42,363 nucleotides of DNA from Acidimicrobiia bacterium (GCA_025928935.1 JAICNB010000024.1:1-42363); one strand, 5' to 3'. Positions 23,865 to 32,043 are shown, counted from the first letter of the stretch. Numbers and translations: made by a program. The notes: a model not told the origin generated them from the letters alone.

Positions 23865-25376
23865 TCAGCTCTCTGCAGCCAGTTGCTTGAGCGCTCCTCG
23901 ATCCACCTTCCCCAGGTGGGTCTGGGGCAGCTGGTCTACGAACACGATGCGCCGGGGATGTTTGTAGGCCTCCATGTGGGTGAGTGACCATTCGGTCAGC
24001 TCCTCCGCGGTGACGTCGGTGCCCACGACGAAGGCGACAGGCCGGGGCAGGCCCGCTTCGTCCTCAACGGCGATCACAGCGCACTGCCGCACAGACGGGT
24101 GATCGAGTAGGACCGATTCGACCTCCTGGGGCCGGAACCACCGGCCCTTCACCTTGATGGCCTCATCGGCACGGCCACGATGGGTGACGTACCCGTCGTC
24201 GTCGATCGAGACCAGGTCCCCCCCGGCGAACCAGTCACCCCGAAAGGCCTCGGCGGTCGCCTCCGCGTTCTCGTGATAGCCGAGGCCGAGCGATTCACCT
24301 CTCACCCACAGACGTCCCACCTCACCCGGCCCGACGGCCAGCCCGCCTTCGTCGCAGGCCTTGATATCGAAGCCGGGCACCACCTGTCCCAGCGTTCCCG
24401 GTCTCACCTCTCCGATCCGGTTCGAGACGAAGATGTGCCACATCTCGGCAGTTCCCAGCCCGTCGAGCAGTTCGACCTCGAATCGGCCCATCCACCGTCG
24501 ACACAGGGTCTCGGGCAACGGCTCACCGGCCGACGTCGCCAGCCGCAGCGAGGACAGATCTCGCTCGGCTGAGTCGGGATGAGCCAGCATCTGGCTGATC
24601 GCCGACGGCACGTTGATCAGCACGGTCGCCCGGTGCCGCTCGATCCTGTCCAACAGCGCCCCGGGCGTCGAGGGCTCTTCGAAAAGAACGGTCGAGGCGC
24701 CGACCGAGAACGGGAAGAACAGGTTCGATCCGAGCGCATAGCCGAAGTAGAGCTTCGGCACTGCGATCGTCACGTCGTCCGCGTCGAGGCCGAGGATTCC
24801 CTTTCCGTAGAGCTCTGTCGTGTTGGCGAAGGAGCGATGGGTCTGCACGACCGCCTTGGGGAGCCCGGTGGTGCCGCCGGAGAAGATCCAGAGCGCCGGG
24901 TCGAGAGCGGAGGTGTCGAAGCTGGCCAGGTCGCGGTCTGGAAGCTCCGTGGCGTCATCGACGATCACCAGCGGAGGGATGCCGACCGCTTGGGTGGTGA
25001 GGGCCGAGACCACCCTCTCCCGGTGCCGTGGATGGACCACGACCGAGGTGGGCCGAGCCAGGCGGGCGATACCGGCGAGGTCGGCCTCGGTCATTCCCGG
25101 GTTGATGAGCAACCCGACCGCCCCGAGCCGGAGCACCCCGAACAGCGCGGCGACATAGGCCAGCCCGTCCGGCATCACCATCAGTACCCGGTCTCCCGGG
25201 CTCACTCCTCGCTCGCTGAGGAGCTGCGCCATCCCCGAGGCGGCCCGGTCGACCTCGGAGTAGGTGATCGGGCGCTCGTCGAGACGCAGGGCGATTCGGT
25301 CACCCAGGCCTTCCTCGAGACGGCGCCGAAGGAGGTGCTGGTCGATGTTGAGCCGATCCGGCCAGCGTGATGTCAC
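23865..25376 (-). CDS. Benzoate-CoA ligase family acyl/aryl-CoA synthetase
   Basis: This 503-residue ANL-superfamily enzyme activates a carboxylate with ATP to an adenylate and then to the CoA thioester. Motifs: the P-loop IFSGGTTGLPKAV, DGLGTAEMWHIF, GRLWVRGESLGLGYH, the hinge GDLVSIDDDGYV and GRADEAIKVKGRWFRPQEVE, and the adenylation Lys in LGKVDRG. The stretch PKLYFGYALGSNLFFPFSVGA is typical of benzoate-CoA ligases, so benzoate, 2-aminobenzoate or another aromatic acid is a plausible substrate. GTG at 25376 is preceded by TAGCGT seven bases upstream. Anthranilate from the kynureninase-like gene nearby is a possible substrate, by inference. Confidence 0.85.
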   Translation of the reverse strand: MTSRWPDRLNIDQHLLRRRLEEGLGDRIALRLDERPITYSEVDRAASGMAQLLSERGVSPGDRVLMVMPDGLAYVAALFGVLRLGAVGLLINPGMTEADLAGIARLARPTSVVVHPRHRERVVSALTTQAVGIPPLVIVDDATELPDRDLASFDTSALDPALWIFSGGTTGLPKAVVQTHRSFANTTELYGKGILGLDADDVTIAVPKLYFGYALGSNLFFPFSVGASTVLFEEPSTPGALLDRIERHRATVLINVPSAISQMLAHPDSAERDLSSLRLATSAGEPLPETLCRRWMGRFEVELLDGLGTAEMWHIFVSNRIGEVRPGTLGQVVPGFDIKACDEGGLAVGPGEVGRLWVRGESLGLGYHENAEATAEAFRGDWFAGGDLVSIDDDGYVTHRGRADEAIKVKGRWFRPQEVESVLLDHPSVRQCAVIAVEDEAGLPRPVAFVVGTDVTAEELTEWSLTHMEAYKHPRRIVFVDQLPQTHLGKVDRGALKQLAAES

Positions 25377-25383
25377 CGCGTCG

Positions 25384-25389
25384 ACGCTA
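25384..25389 (-). promoter_or_regulatory. -10 element of a candidate leaderless CoA-ligase promoter, overlapping the cbiO stop
   Basis: TAGCGT on the minus strand ends seven bases before the ligase GTG. Its first three bases are the TAG stop of the upstream cbiO gene, so the two genes share DNA while the ligase may be separately transcribed. Confidence 0.4.
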
Positions 25390-26136
25390 CCGGTCCGTTC
25401 CTCCTCGCGGGTCGAACCGGTAGGGGAGCTCGAGACGATGTGCCTTCATGAGGACCTCATCACCGAGGATCTCCACCGTCTCGTCGCCGGCCACGATCGA
25501 CCCCTCGTCCATGACCAGGGCTCGAGGACAGAGTTCGAGGGCGAATGGCAGGTCGTGGGTCACCACCAGTTGGGTGATCGGGAGAGCTCGCAGCACGTCG
25601 ATCAACTCCCGTCTCGAGGCAGGGTCCAGATTGGAGGTCGGCTCATCGAGGACCAGGATCTCGGGCCTCATGGCCAGGACGGTGGCGATGGCGACCCGGC
25701 GTCTCTCCCCGTAACTGAGATGGTGGGGGGCTCGATCGATCGCCTCGAGCATCGACACGGCGCCGAGGGCGTCGGCCACCCTGGAATCGAGCTCCGCCCC
25801 GATCAGACCGAAGTTGGCCGGCCCGAAAGCCACGTCCTGGCCGACCGTGGGCATGAAGAGCTGGTCGTCGGGATCCTGGAACACCAGACCCACCCGTCGC
25901 CGCACTTCCATGGCTGCTTCATCGGACACATCGAGCCCGGCGACCCGCACCGTTCCGGCGTCCGGTCGAAGGATGCCGTTGAGATGGAGGAGCAGGGTCG
26001 TCTTGCCCGCTCCATTCGGGCCGAGCAGTGCGACCCGCTCGCCGTGATGGACATGGAGATCGACGCCACCCAGTGCCCGATGGCCGTCGGGATAGCTGAA
26101 GACGAGCCCGGCGACCTCGAGTGATGGCTCACTCAT
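25387..26136 (-). CDS. cbiO: ECF transporter ATP-binding subunit for nickel/cobalt
   Basis: This 249-residue ABC ATPase has Walker A GPNGAGKT, the Q-loop VFQDPDDQLF with the extended ECF-type pattern, the signature HLSYGERRRVAIA, Walker B ILVLDEPTSNLD and the switch His in VTHD. The LSYGE(R/K)(R/K)R signature is typical of CbiO/NikO. It energises the CbiM/CbiQ importer. The ATG at 26136 overlaps the cbiQ stop (ATGA); a longer frame from 26205 enters cbiQ and is rejected. It is the last gene of the transporter operon. Confidence 0.93.
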   Translation of the reverse strand: MSEPSLEVAGLVFSYPDGHRALGGVDLHVHHGERVALLGPNGAGKTTLLLHLNGILRPDAGTVRVAGLDVSDEAAMEVRRRVGLVFQDPDDQLFMPTVGQDVAFGPANFGLIGAELDSRVADALGAVSMLEAIDRAPHHLSYGERRRVAIATVLAMRPEILVLDEPTSNLDPASRRELIDVLRALPITQLVVTHDLPFALELCPRALVMDEGSIVAGDETVEILGDEVLMKAHRLELPYRFDPRGGTDR

Positions 26137-26852
26137 CGAATCACGGTGACGGAGAGCAAGACGAGGATGGCAGCGGCTGCAGGCACCGACAATCCGATGG
26201 CCCATTCCCGGAGCGAGGCGGGTTGGTCACCGTAGGCAGGCATCCGCCCGGTGAAGCCCCGGGCCACCATCGCCTGGTGGACCCGCTCCCCCCGCTCGTA
26301 CGAGCGGATGAACAACGAGCCGGCGGAATGGGCCAACGGGCCGCCTTGCCACGGCCATCTCGGCTCGTAGCCACGCGAGGCCATGGCCACACGGCGGCGT
26401 GCGAACTCCCCGGCCACGATGTCGAGATACCGCACCATGAACCCGGCGATGGCGGTGATGACCCGTGGGACCCGGATCCGGTCGAGCCCGCGGATGATGT
26501 CGGGGATCGTCGTGGTCGCCGACACCACCACCGACGCACCCACCCCGATGGTTGCCTTGGCGATGATGGTCCAGGCTCCCCACAACCCTTCGACCGAGAG
26601 TGTGAGTCCGAGGACCTGGGTCGTCGGTTCCTGTCCGAAGAAGGGGAGCAGCAGCGCGAAGACGAGGATCGGCACCTCCACCAGCATGCGTCTTGCCACG
26701 AAACCGGCGGGTAGCTCGGCCAGGATCATGACCCCGGCGATCAGGCAACCGGCCAAGGCATGAGCCCAGAACGCCTCCCTGGGTATCGCAACGACTGCGA
26801 TGACGAAGACCAGGAGCGCCACCACCTTTACCTGAGGCGGAAGCCGATGCAC
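26133..26852 (-). CDS. cbiQ: ECF transporter transmembrane subunit for nickel/cobalt
   Basis: This 239-residue integral membrane protein has about five helices and the coupling motifs of EcfT/CbiQ proteins: the Ala-Arg-Gly-like MASRGYEP and MVARGFTGRMP segments, which contact the ATPase grooves. It links CbiM to CbiO. The start is GTG at 26852 with GGAGA six bases upstream. The gene lies 47 bases after cbiM and overlaps cbiO by ATGA. ECF energising subunits can serve several substrates in general, but the dedicated CbiM neighbour and the Nur box point to nickel. Confidence 0.92.
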   Translation of the reverse strand: MHRLPPQVKVVALLVFVIAVVAIPREAFWAHALAGCLIAGVMILAELPAGFVARRMLVEVPILVFALLLPFFGQEPTTQVLGLTLSVEGLWGAWTIIAKATIGVGASVVVSATTTIPDIIRGLDRIRVPRVITAIAGFMVRYLDIVAGEFARRRVAMASRGYEPRWPWQGGPLAHSAGSLFIRSYERGERVHQAMVARGFTGRMPAYGDQPASLREWAIGLSVPAAAAILVLLSVTVIR

Positions 26853-26899
26853 CGGCGTCTCCCCATGCCGATACAGAGCGTGGGCGTGTGCCGTTCCGC

Positions 26900-27886
26900 T
26901 CAGAGCGGTGTCGTGCTCCGCTTTCTCATCATCACGAACGCCCCGACGATTGCGGCACCCACACCGAAGGTGATCAGAACACCGATCAGACCGGAGAGCC
27001 GGGTCCCGGTGGCCTCGTCCTCGACTCCCGACACCCCGTAATCGGCCAAAGGAGACTCGGCCAGGACGTGGTCCTCCGCAGAGTCGGCGAAACCCTGGTC
27101 GATGGCCGCTCGCTCCAGCCCATCGGGCTCCTCCGATGCCAGGGGCGCCACCACCATCACGAGCAGGACGGCTACCGCCAGGCCGGCGGCAGCAAAGCCC
27201 CAGGCTCCGGCCCGGACCTTCTTCTTCTCCTTGTCGAGGAGGTCGAGGTCCTGCACCCCGGCGATCAACTCGGGTCGTGTCGCCGCCGCACCGACCATCG
27301 CCGAGGAGATCAGACCCTCACCGATGCCGATGAGGAAATGGACACCCGCCATGGCTGCGAGCACCGTCGCCACATCGACGTTGCCTCGTCCTCCGAAGGC
27401 GTACTCGATGACGAACGCGATGGAGGACGCAACCACCGAGGCCAGGGCTGCGGTGAAGGTCGACACCAATACCGTGGTCCAGGATCTGGGGAGGATCTTC
27501 ACCATCGTTCGGAACACAACCCAGCCGACGAACCCGGTCACCAGGGCCATGTTGAGAACGTTGGCCCCCAAAGCCGATATCCCGCCATCGGCGAGCAGAA
27601 GAGCCTGGACGATCACAACGACGCTCACGGCGGTGATCCCCAGCCAGGGGCCGACCAGGATGACCGCCAGCGCCCCGCCGAGGAGATGGCCCGACGTGCC
27701 TGCAGCCACCGGGAAGTTGAGCATCTGGAGTGCGAAGATGAACGCGGCGACCAGCCCGGTGAGCGCGATCCGATTGTCCTGGAGATAGGCCCCCGCCCGC
27801 TTGATGGAATACCCGAGGCCACCAGCTGCGACCACAGCGGTGCCGGCCGAGGCGGCCCCGTTCAAGAACCCGTCTGGTATGTGCAA
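26900..27886 (-). CDS. cbiM: CbiM/NikM substrate-binding subunit with C-terminal CbiN-like (PDGLE) part
   Basis: This 328-residue membrane protein is the metal-capturing component. The TTG start at 27886 gives the N-terminus M-H-I-P-D-G-F, the conserved CbiM start in which the amino group and His2 bind the metal. With this start the conserved His in GTSGHLLGG is residue 67, as in NikM. An AAAGGA ribosome-binding site lies six bases upstream. The longer frame to 27916 would bury the metal-binding N-terminus and is rejected. After the CbiM helices come two more helices with the PDGLE motif (EEPDGLERA), so the CbiN-like subunit is fused, as in NikMN. First gene after nur. Confidence 0.93.
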   Translation of the reverse strand: MHIPDGFLNGAASAGTAVVAAGGLGYSIKRAGAYLQDNRIALTGLVAAFIFALQMLNFPVAAGTSGHLLGGALAVILVGPWLGITAVSVVVIVQALLLADGGISALGANVLNMALVTGFVGWVVFRTMVKILPRSWTTVLVSTFTAALASVVASSIAFVIEYAFGGRGNVDVATVLAAMAGVHFLIGIGEGLISSAMVGAAATRPELIAGVQDLDLLDKEKKKVRAGAWGFAAAGLAVAVLLVMVVAPLASEEPDGLERAAIDQGFADSAEDHVLAESPLADYGVSGVEDEATGTRLSGLIGVLITFGVGAAIVGAFVMMRKRSTTPL

Positions 27887-27899
27887 GATCCATCCTTTC

Positions 27900-27916
27900 T
27901 TGCAACCGTGTCGCAA
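27900..27916 (-). promoter_or_regulatory. Nur box (nickel-uptake regulator operator) upstream of cbiM
   Basis: TTGCAA-CCGTG-TCGCAA (plus strand) matches the published Streptomyces Nur box TTGCAA-N5-TTGCAA with one mismatch, and is embedded in a perfect 7-base inverted repeat TTCTTGC (27897-27903)/GCAAGAA (27913-27919). It lies between the nur stop and cbiM, just upstream of the cbiM ribosome-binding site and downstream of a TAGCTA/TACTCT -10-like region, a typical repressor position. Confidence 0.7.
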
Positions 27917-27934
27917 GAAGAGTAGCTAGCCGAC

Positions 27935-28378
27935 TCAGATGTCGTCCAACGCGGCGCAATCGGCGCACAGACCGGAGACGGCGAAATGGTTCAGGTCGGC
28001 AACGAACCCGGTCGAGGCGATGATGGCATCTGCGATGAGATCGGCCTCCTCGCGAGGCAGCGTCATGGTCTGACCGCAATTCCGACAGATGAGATGCTGA
28101 TGCCCCGCGTCCTCGGCGAGGTGATAGACCGAGGGGCCATGACCAAGATGGGAATGGGCGAGCAGGCCGGCGTCCTCCAATGCCTCGAGGGTTCGGTACA
28201 CCGTGGACCGGTCGAGACGTGTGCCGCTGGTCTCACGTGCTCGCTGATAGATGTCGGCCGCGCTGAGGTGCTCGTCATGAGCGGCCGCCACCACCTCACA
28301 AACCGCACGCCGCGCCATCGTGATCCGGTATCCGCGCTCGCCGAGGGCGTCGACGAGCTTGGATGCGGTGATGTGCAC
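27935..28378 (-). CDS. nur: Fur-family regulator, Nur-like (nickel-responsive repressor)
   Basis: This 147-residue protein has an N-terminal winged helix (RLDRSTVYRTLEALEDAGLL) and a C-terminal dimerisation domain with HQHLICRNCG and CADC cysteine pairs. His75 and His77 in AHSHLGHG, together with His131 in LNHFAV, correspond by a constant offset of five to the nickel-site residues His70, His72 and His126 that I recall for Streptomyces Nur. A Nur box lies just downstream before cbiM, and the next genes encode a nickel/cobalt ECF importer. Under nickel sufficiency it should repress the importer. The GTG start at 28378 has TAGCCT six bases upstream. Zur or a cobalt regulator is the alternative. 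Confidence 0.8.
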   Translation of the reverse strand: MHITASKLVDALGERGYRITMARRAVCEVVAAAHDEHLSAADIYQRARETSGTRLDRSTVYRTLEALEDAGLLAHSHLGHGPSVYHLAEDAGHQHLICRNCGQTMTLPREEADLIADAIIASTGFVADLNHFAVSGLCADCAALDDI

Positions 28379-28384
28379 CGGAAC

Positions 28385-28390
28385 AGGCTA
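28385..28390 (-). promoter_or_regulatory. -10 element of a candidate leaderless nur promoter
   Basis: TAGCCT on the minus strand is followed by GTTCCG and the nur GTG start. No clear -35 was found. The perfect palindrome GCCACCGGTGGC (28420-28431) lies upstream in this divergent gap and could serve either gene. Confidence 0.4.
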
Positions 28391-28438
28391 AGCGCGGCCA
28401 TTCCGTTGACCTTCGGGCGGCCACCGGTGGCATGTCAC

Positions 28439-28444
28439 TAGCTT
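28439..28444 (+). promoter_or_regulatory. -10 element of a candidate leaderless SDR promoter
   Basis: TAGCTT lies three bases before an ATG at 28448 and six bases before a second in-frame ATG at 28451. The six-base spacing seen elsewhere in the window favours 28451 as the real start. Confidence 0.35.
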
Positions 28445-28450
28445 GCGATG

Positions 28451-29257
28451 ATGCCCGTCGCCCTGGTCACAGGCCCCGGCTCAGGCATCGGTCGGGCGAC
28501 AGCGGTGGATCTGGGCCGGGCCGGGTTCCACGTGATCGCTGCCGGCCGCCATCCCGAGAGGATCGAGCCTGTGGTCGAAGAAGTGGCCTCCGCCGGGGGG
28601 AGCGGCGAGTTCCTCGACCTCGATCTGGCTTCTCTTCGCTCGGTGCGTGATGCGGCCCGGCGCGTGGTGGCCTCGGGGCGGCCCATCGACGTCCTCGTCA
28701 ACAACGCCGGGATCGGGATCAACAGACGCGGCCTGACCGAGGACGGGTTCGAGGTCCATTTCGGGATAAATCATCTCGGCCATTTCGCCCTCACTAGAGA
28801 GCTGGGGCCGGTCCTTTCATCGGGGGCCAGGGTGGTGAGTCTGACCAGCGCCATGCACCACCGGGCCCGGGGCATCGACTTCGAACGCCTCCGGAGGCCG
28901 ACGGCCCTGATCGGCGTGGCCGAGTACGCCACGTCGAAGCTGGCCAACGTCCTCTTCATCAGAGAGCTGGCCCGGCGCCGGCCCCAGGTGAGCTCCTACG
29001 CCGTCCATCCCGGCTTGGCGCGCACCCGCCTCATCCCCGGCCCTCTGAGGGCGATCTCCGGTAAGGGCATGCTCACCCCAGAGCAAGGCGCCGACACGGT
29101 TCTGTGGTGTGCCACGTCGGACGAAGTCGCATCGGAGAGCGGCCAGTACTACGAACAGCGGACACGTCTGCTGCCCTCACCGTGGGCCCAGGACGACGAC
29201 CTCGCCAGGGAGCTCTGGGTGCGGTCCGAGGCTTGGTCCGGCGGGGCGGAAGCCTGA
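28451..29257 (+). CDS. Classical short-chain dehydrogenase/reductase
   Basis: This 268-residue oxidoreductase has the cofactor motif TGPGSGIG, the NNAGIG stabilising motif, Ser in SLTSAMHH and the catalytic YATSK (Tyr-x3-Lys), i.e. the complete SDR active site. The AGRHPER segment after strand 2 carries an Arg typical of NADP preference. The overall pattern (INHLGHFALTREL, SYAVHPGLARTRL) is that of retinol-dehydrogenase/WWOX-like SDRs that reduce or oxidise lipophilic carbonyls. It is divergent from nur and upstream of the tryptophan dioxygenase with an 88-base gap. The substrate is unknown. ATG 28448 is an alternative start adding one Met. Confidence 0.88.
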   Translation: MPVALVTGPGSGIGRATAVDLGRAGFHVIAAGRHPERIEPVVEEVASAGGSGEFLDLDLASLRSVRDAARRVVASGRPIDVLVNNAGIGINRRGLTEDGFEVHFGINHLGHFALTRELGPVLSSGARVVSLTSAMHHRARGIDFERLRRPTALIGVAEYATSKLANVLFIRELARRRPQVSSYAVHPGLARTRLIPGPLRAISGKGMLTPEQGADTVLWCATSDEVASESGQYYEQRTRLLPSPWAQDDDLARELWVRSEAWSGGAEA

Positions 29258-29331
29258 ACGAGGCTGGCCCCGGGATCAAAGGGGGGCACATGCACATCGA
29301 CGTGAACGGGGACGCTTCGACGTATCCGCGG

Positions 29332-29337
29332 TAGCGT
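29332..29337 (+). promoter_or_regulatory. -10 element of a candidate leaderless promoter for the kynA-kynU pair
   Basis: TAGCGT lies eight bases before the ATG of the dioxygenase gene. The downstream bases (TAGCGTGCCCCGC) match those before the CoA-binding gene at 34639 on the other strand. Confidence 0.35.
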
Positions 29338-29345
29338 GCCCCGCG

Positions 29346-30428
29346 ATGGACCCTGATCTCTACTACGGGGGCTACCTCAAGCTGGACAAGCTCCTCGACG
29401 CCCAGGACCTGGAGAGCACCAAGGCCGGGGACACTGTGCATGACGAGATGCTTTTCATCGTGGTCCATCAGGCGTACGAGCTCTGGTTCAAGCAGATCCT
29501 ATGGGAGCTCGACGAGGTGAGGCGCATCTTCGGCCTGGGCACGGTCGACGAAGCCGACATGGGAACCGCGGTGTCCCTGCTGCGCCGTGTCGTCGAGATC
29601 CAGAAGCTCTTGGTCCAGCAGGTGAGCGTGCTGGAGACGATGACCCCTCTGGATTTTCTCGACTTCAGAGACCACCTTTTCCCCGCCTCGGGTTTCCAAT
29701 CGGCCCAGTTCCGCCTGGTGGAGAACAAGCTCGGTCTTCGTGTCGAGGACCGTCTCAAGCTCGGTGGCTCGCCCTACACCTCCCGATTCAATCCGGAGGA
29801 CCGTGACCTGGTCACACGGAGCGAGGTCGAGCCATCCTTGTTCGATCTGGTGGAAGGCTGGCTGGAGCGGACCCCGTTCCTCGACTTCGAGGACTTCTCG
29901 TTTCGCGCGGCCTTCCAGGATGCGGTAAAGCGCCGGCTCGAAGCCGACCGGGCGATCGTCGAGTCCAACCCGAGGCTGTCCGACCTAGAGAAGGCAGCCC
30001 AACTCAAGGACTTCGAGGTCACTTTCGAGCAGTACGAGGCGGTCTTCGACCCGGTCAAGCACGCCGAGCAGCAGGCCGCGGGCAGGCTACGTATGTCCCA
30101 TCGCGCCTTCCAGGCTGCCTTGTTCATCACCCTCTACCGGGACCAGCCCGCCCTCCAGGAGCCATTCCGGCTTCTCGAGCACTTGATGGACATCGATGAG
30201 GGCTTCACCGTGTGGCGTTACCGCCACGCCCAGATGGTCCTCCGCATGATCGGGCGCCGGATCGGGACCGGTGGCTCGGCCGGAGCCAAGTACCTGGAGC
30301 GCTCGGCGGAGCGGAGCCGCGTCTTCGGGGATCTGTACAACCTGTCCACGTTCCTCATCCCCAGGGCCGACCGGCCGCCCCTGCCCGATGGGATCACCGA
30401 GTCCATGCGATTCAAGTACGAGGGATGA
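29346..30428 (+). CDS. kynA: Tryptophan 2,3-dioxygenase
   Basis: This 360-residue heme enzyme opens the indole ring of L-tryptophan to N-formylkynurenine. Landmarks are YGGYLKLDKLLDAQ, the active-site His41 in FIVVHQAYELWFKQILWEL, FQSAQFRLVENKLG with the substrate Arg, the heme-ligand His in VWRYRHAQMVLRMIG and the GTGGSAGAKYL substrate loop. The length is longer than the ~280-residue Xanthomonas type and closer to the animal type. ATG at 29346 removes an unrelated N-terminal extension of the open frame. It is coupled by ATGA to a kynureninase-like gene. No kynurenine formamidase is present in the window. Confidence 0.95.
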   Translation: MDPDLYYGGYLKLDKLLDAQDLESTKAGDTVHDEMLFIVVHQAYELWFKQILWELDEVRRIFGLGTVDEADMGTAVSLLRRVVEIQKLLVQQVSVLETMTPLDFLDFRDHLFPASGFQSAQFRLVENKLGLRVEDRLKLGGSPYTSRFNPEDRDLVTRSEVEPSLFDLVEGWLERTPFLDFEDFSFRAAFQDAVKRRLEADRAIVESNPRLSDLEKAAQLKDFEVTFEQYEAVFDPVKHAEQQAAGRLRMSHRAFQAALFITLYRDQPALQEPFRLLEHLMDIDEGFTVWRYRHAQMVLRMIGRRIGTGGSAGAKYLERSAERSRVFGDLYNLSTFLIPRADRPPLPDGITESMRFKYEG

Positions 30429-31621
30429 ACCTCAAGCCCCACTTCTCCCGGTTCCTGGAGGCCGGGCCCGGCCCAGCGGGAGTCTGGAGGTCGCTTCCTG
30501 GATCTGAACGTCTTCATTTCGCAGCCCACTCTCATCATCCCTGGCCCGATGTCTCATTCGGTGCTCATCAGCAGGCGTGGCTCGACGCGGCAGCGATGAT
30601 GGACGACAAGTGGGACCACGTGTTCGGTGAGCTCATCCCGACCACACGCAGCCAGATTGCCCGTGTCCTCGGGCTGGCCGACCCATCGACGATGACCTTT
30701 GGCCCCAACACCCACTCCTTCCTGATGCGCATCTTCTCCTGCCTGGACCCGCCGGTGCGCGTTCTCTCCACCGACGCCGAGTTCCACTCGTTCAACCGGC
30801 AATCCCGCCGTTGGGAGGAGGCCGGGCTGGCCATCGTCGACCGCATCCCCACCGAGCCGTTCGACACCTTTCCCGAGCGTCTCACCCGTGAGGCCAGGGC
30901 CGGCGCCCACGATTTGATATATCTCAGCCAGGTCCTGTTCGACTCGGGGCTGCGGCTGGACGGGCTGGACCAGATCGTGTCCTCGGTCCCGGAGAACCGG
31001 ACCTTTATCGTCATCGACGGATATCACGCATTCATGGCCTTGCCGGTGAGCCTCGGGGCCATCCAGGATCGAGTCTTCTTCCTGGCTGGTGGTTACAAAT
31101 ACGCCATGTCCGGTGAGGGAGCCTGTTTCCTCCACTCCCCTGCCGGATACGGGCCTCGGCCGGTGGACACCGGCTGGTATGCGGGCTTCGGCCAGTTGGA
31201 GACGGGCGTCGGAAAGGAGGTCACCTACGGCTCCGACGGTTCTCGGTTCTCCGGGGCCACCTTCGACCCCTCAGGTGTCTACCGGATGAATGCGGTCCTG
31301 GGGTGGCTGGAGACGGAGGGGATCACCCCGGTCGAGATCCACCGTCATGTCCTCGATCTGCAAGAGCGATTCCTGGCCGGGGCGCCCGATCTGGGTGAGC
31401 TCCTAATCACGGACCCCGACCGCCGCGGGAACTTCCTCACATTCAGGTCGAGTACCGCGGCCGACCGCTACACGGCCCTCCATCAGCGCGGGGTGGTGAC
31501 CGACTACAGGGGTGATCGACTTCGGATCGGCTTCGGGATCTATCACGACGAGTCCGACGTCGACCGTCTCCTCGAGCATGTCCACGAAATTGGGACCGCC
31601 AGGTCCCGTATACGACGCTGA
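30425..31621 (+). CDS. kynU: Kynureninase-like PLP-dependent (aminotransferase class V) enzyme
   Basis: This 398-residue fold-type I PLP enzyme has Asp198 and His201 in VIDGYHAFMALP for cofactor binding and Lys225 in FFLAGGYKYAMSGEGACF as the Schiff-base lysine. The fold matches the class V/kynureninase group, and the ATGA overlap with tryptophan 2,3-dioxygenase strongly suggests kynurenine (or 3-hydroxykynurenine) cleavage to anthranilate (or 3-hydroxyanthranilate) and alanine. The N-terminal ERLHFAAHSHHPWPD differs from classical kynureninases, so it is a divergent member; another beta-cleavage or transamination role is possible. It ends 20 bases before the convergent RidA gene. Confidence 0.7.
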   Translation: MNLKPHFSRFLEAGPGPAGVWRSLPGSERLHFAAHSHHPWPDVSFGAHQQAWLDAAAMMDDKWDHVFGELIPTTRSQIARVLGLADPSTMTFGPNTHSFLMRIFSCLDPPVRVLSTDAEFHSFNRQSRRWEEAGLAIVDRIPTEPFDTFPERLTREARAGAHDLIYLSQVLFDSGLRLDGLDQIVSSVPENRTFIVIDGYHAFMALPVSLGAIQDRVFFLAGGYKYAMSGEGACFLHSPAGYGPRPVDTGWYAGFGQLETGVGKEVTYGSDGSRFSGATFDPSGVYRMNAVLGWLETEGITPVEIHRHVLDLQERFLAGAPDLGELLITDPDRRGNFLTFRSSTAADRYTALHQRGVVTDYRGDRLRIGFGIYHDESDVDRLLEHVHEIGTARSRIRR

Positions 31622-31641
31622 GGCTCCCAATTACGAGGGGA

Positions 31642-32043
31642 TCAAGCAGGGATCACGGCGATGCCGACCAACTCCACCTTGGCCCTCGGATCGAAGAGGT
31701 CGGCCACTCCGATCAAGGCCATTGGCGGGTAGTGGTTGTCGAACACGGCCCGGTAGGCCTCCCCAATCCGCCCCAGGTGATCCTTGTATCCGGCGATGTC
31801 CGTGGTGTAGATGGTCAATGACACCAGGTCGCCCGGCCCGCCACCTGCCTCGTCGATGACAGTCGCCACTGCAACGCAGGCCCGGGCGAACTGTTCGACG
31901 ATGCCATCGTCGATGGCCTGGTCGGGGTGATGGCCGGTCTGCCCGGCGATGTAGAGCGTCCTGCCCTCGGCGGCCACTGCCCCGTGCGAAAAGCCATGTG
32001 GCGGGGCGAGATCTGTTGGGTTCAGGAATTGGTGCCCGCTCAT
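31642..32043 (-). CDS. RidA (YjgF/YER057c/UK114) family protein, non-archetypal
   Basis: This 133-residue protein of the chorismate-mutase-like trimeric family shows FSHGAVAAEGRTLYIAGQTG, LVSLTIYTTDI and the C-terminal VELVGIAVIPA strand. Archetypal RidA proteins have an Arg (E. coli Arg105) in an ARLPKD-like segment before that strand; here it reads ADLFDPRAKVEL, so the imine-hydrolysing Arg is replaced by Asp. That points to a Rid4-7-type member. Such proteins occur in aromatic catabolism, for example as 2-aminomuconate deaminase. The ATG at 32043 overlaps the hydratase stop (ATGA), so it is cotranscribed with it. Confidence 0.82.
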   Translation of the reverse strand: MSGHQFLNPTDLAPPHGFSHGAVAAEGRTLYIAGQTGHHPDQAIDDGIVEQFARACVAVATVIDEAGGGPGDLVSLTIYTTDIAGYKDHLGRIGEAYRAVFDNHYPPMALIGVADLFDPRAKVELVGIAVIPA

